Positions 63,215-64,000 of a stretch of DNA of 64,000 nucleotides are shown piece by piece. The notes under the pieces are model-generated. The model had not been told where the DNA came from. It ran no database searches and was given only the letters and a program-made list of their open reading frames with translations. Origin of the DNA: Thermodesulfovibrio sp. 3907-1M (lineage in GTDB: Bacteria > Nitrospirota > Thermodesulfovibrionia > Thermodesulfovibrionales > Thermodesulfovibrionaceae); contig NZ_CP144373.1 of assembly GCF_040450955.1 (NCBI RefSeq), positions 562,001-626,000 of the forward strand, read 5' to 3'. The position numbers and the translations under genes are program-made. Within the stretch, counting starts at the first letter, position 1, and each line of letters opens with the position of its first letter.

Positions 63215-64000
63215 TTTTACCGCAGCATTTTTTATATTTTTTCCCACTACCGCATGGACAGGGATCATTCCGTCCTATTTTTTTAGGTTTTTGGGCAGGC
63301 CTATTTGCACCATCTCCACCGCTTCTTTGAATCTTTTGTGTCTTTTGGAGTTTAACCTGAGATTCTTCCCTTACCTGAATTTTAAACAACCTTGTAAGTA
63401 TGTCTGATATGATATTTCTTGACATCTCTTCAAAAAGCTCAAAGGCTTCTTTTTTGTATTCTACGAGAGGGTCTTTCTGAGCATAACCTCTCAATCCAAT
63501 CCCTTCTTTAATATGGTCTATTGCAAGAAGATGGTCTTTCCATTTCGTATCAATTACATGAAGAAAAATCATCTTTTCCACATCACGCATCAGTTGAGAG
63601 CCAATTTTTGCTTCCTTTTGTTCATAGGCTTCCTTAAGTTTTTCAATTAGATGCTGTTTTATTTCATCCTTTGATTTATTGTTCAAATCAACATCAACAT
63701 CAAATCTCACATTTATCTGTTCCTTTAATTTTTCAATACCTCCGTCTTCATCGGATAGATAAAAATCAACCAGTTCATCAACTTCTGTCTCAAGAAACTC
63801 AAAAACTTTCTCTTTTAAAGAACTGCTCTCAAGCACTTCTTTACGGAAGGAGTAAATCTCCTTTCGCTGAGTATTCATAACATCATCGTATTTAAGCAAA
63901 TGTTTTCTTATATCAAAATTATGGGCTTCAACTCTTTTCTGGGCATTTTCAATTGCCTTTGAAACCATTTTGTTTTCAATTGGCATGTCATCTTCAATTT
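63207..64000 (-). CDS. secA: Preprotein translocase ATPase SecA (C-terminal part; 5' end outside window)
   Basis: The visible 263 residues are the helical wing/scaffold region of SecA (RKHLLKYDDVMNTQRKEIY, HVIDTKWKDHLLAIDHIKEG, LRGYAQKDPLVEYK) and the C-terminal SecB/zinc motif CPCGSGKKYKKCCG. The nucleotide-binding domains lie beyond base 64000. The linker before the zinc motif is Lys/Gln rich. A start codon within the window is not needed, since the frame is open to the edge. Confidence 0.96.
   Translation of the reverse strand, partial: IEDDMPIENKMVSKAIENAQKRVEAHNFDIRKHLLKYDDVMNTQRKEIYSFRKEVLESSSLKEKVFEFLETEVDELVDFYLSDEDGGIEKLKEQINVRFDVDVDLNNKSKDEIKQHLIEKLKEAYEQKEAKIGSQLMRDVEKMIFLHVIDTKWKDHLLAIDHIKEGIGLRGYAQKDPLVEYKKEAFELFEEMSRNIISDILTRLFKIQVREESQVKLQKTQKIQRSGGDGANRPAQKPKKIGRNDPCPCGSGKKYKKCCGKNA

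Overview
The window is AT-rich, densely coded bacterial chromosome with no phage, insertion sequence or CRISPR array. Several things point to a thermophilic anaerobe, most likely a Nitrospirota bacterium near Thermodesulfovibrio: multihaem c-type cytochromes with a tetrahaem c3-like partner and System II cytochrome c maturation; a TtuA-type tRNA thiolase, typical of thermophiles; a ferredoxin-linked 2-oxoacid oxidoreductase; an outer membrane (Omp85, TamB); and a form III RubisCO with phosphoribulokinase. The taxon is inferred from gene content only.

Layout. 1-10.8 kb (minus): recR (cut by the window edge), ybaB, dnaX, SRP RNA, topA, a small unknown gene, dprA, argG, tsaD, ccsA, resB. The SRP RNA gene lies partly inside the 3' end of topA. 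10.8-14.4 kb (plus): a periplasmic thioredoxin-like gene, then a 17-haem cytochrome, a membrane cytochrome b and a four-haem cytochrome. 14.4-15.4 kb: a small unknown gene, tRNA-Ser and a decayed flavin reductase. 15.3-24.6 kb: a Kef-type antiporter (minus), then miaB, mtaB, proS, a Ppx/GppA phosphatase, beta and gamma subunits of a 2-oxoacid:ferredoxin oxidoreductase, and an acetyltransferase (plus). 24.6-31.5 kb (minus): TamB-like protein, BamA-like Omp85 protein and a SurA-like chaperone. 31.6-36.0 kb (plus): DUF3108 protein, a short UvrA, RluD-type synthase. 36.0-36.8 kb: a coiled-coil protein built on 21-bp DNA repeats.

36.8-49.4 kb (minus) is the centrepiece. Thirteen tightly packed genes run transaldolase, form III RubisCO, phosphoribulokinase, split transketolase (two genes), GAPDH, PGK, RpiB, class II aldolase, class I FBPase, pyruvate kinase, a thioredoxin-reductase-like flavoprotein and ribulose-phosphate epimerase. 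Together they encode an almost complete Calvin-Benson cycle in which transaldolase can replace the sedoheptulose-bisphosphatase branch. Only triose-phosphate isomerase is missing. The GAPDH carries residues expected of an NADPH-using enzyme, which fits the reductive direction.

49.5-50.5 kb (plus): a YkgJ-type cysteine-cluster protein and thiE. 50.5-58.2 kb (minus): a long macromolecular-synthesis unit, rpsU, Nif3-like gene, dnaG, rpoD, tRNA-Ile2, zinc-ribbon protein, RNase H-like gene, ttuA, nitroreductase, suhB. 58.3-64 kb: a radical SAM protein, a zinc alcohol dehydrogenase, a frameshifted chemoreceptor, a cupin protein, debris of a MntA-HepT toxin-antitoxin pair, and the C-terminal part of secA.

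A regulatory theme runs through the window. At least eight lead genes have a good, usually extended, -10 box (TGnTAtaaT) only 5-8 nt before the ATG and no Shine-Dalgarno sequence, so their mRNAs should be leaderless. Genes inside operons and several other lead genes have clear Shine-Dalgarno sites.
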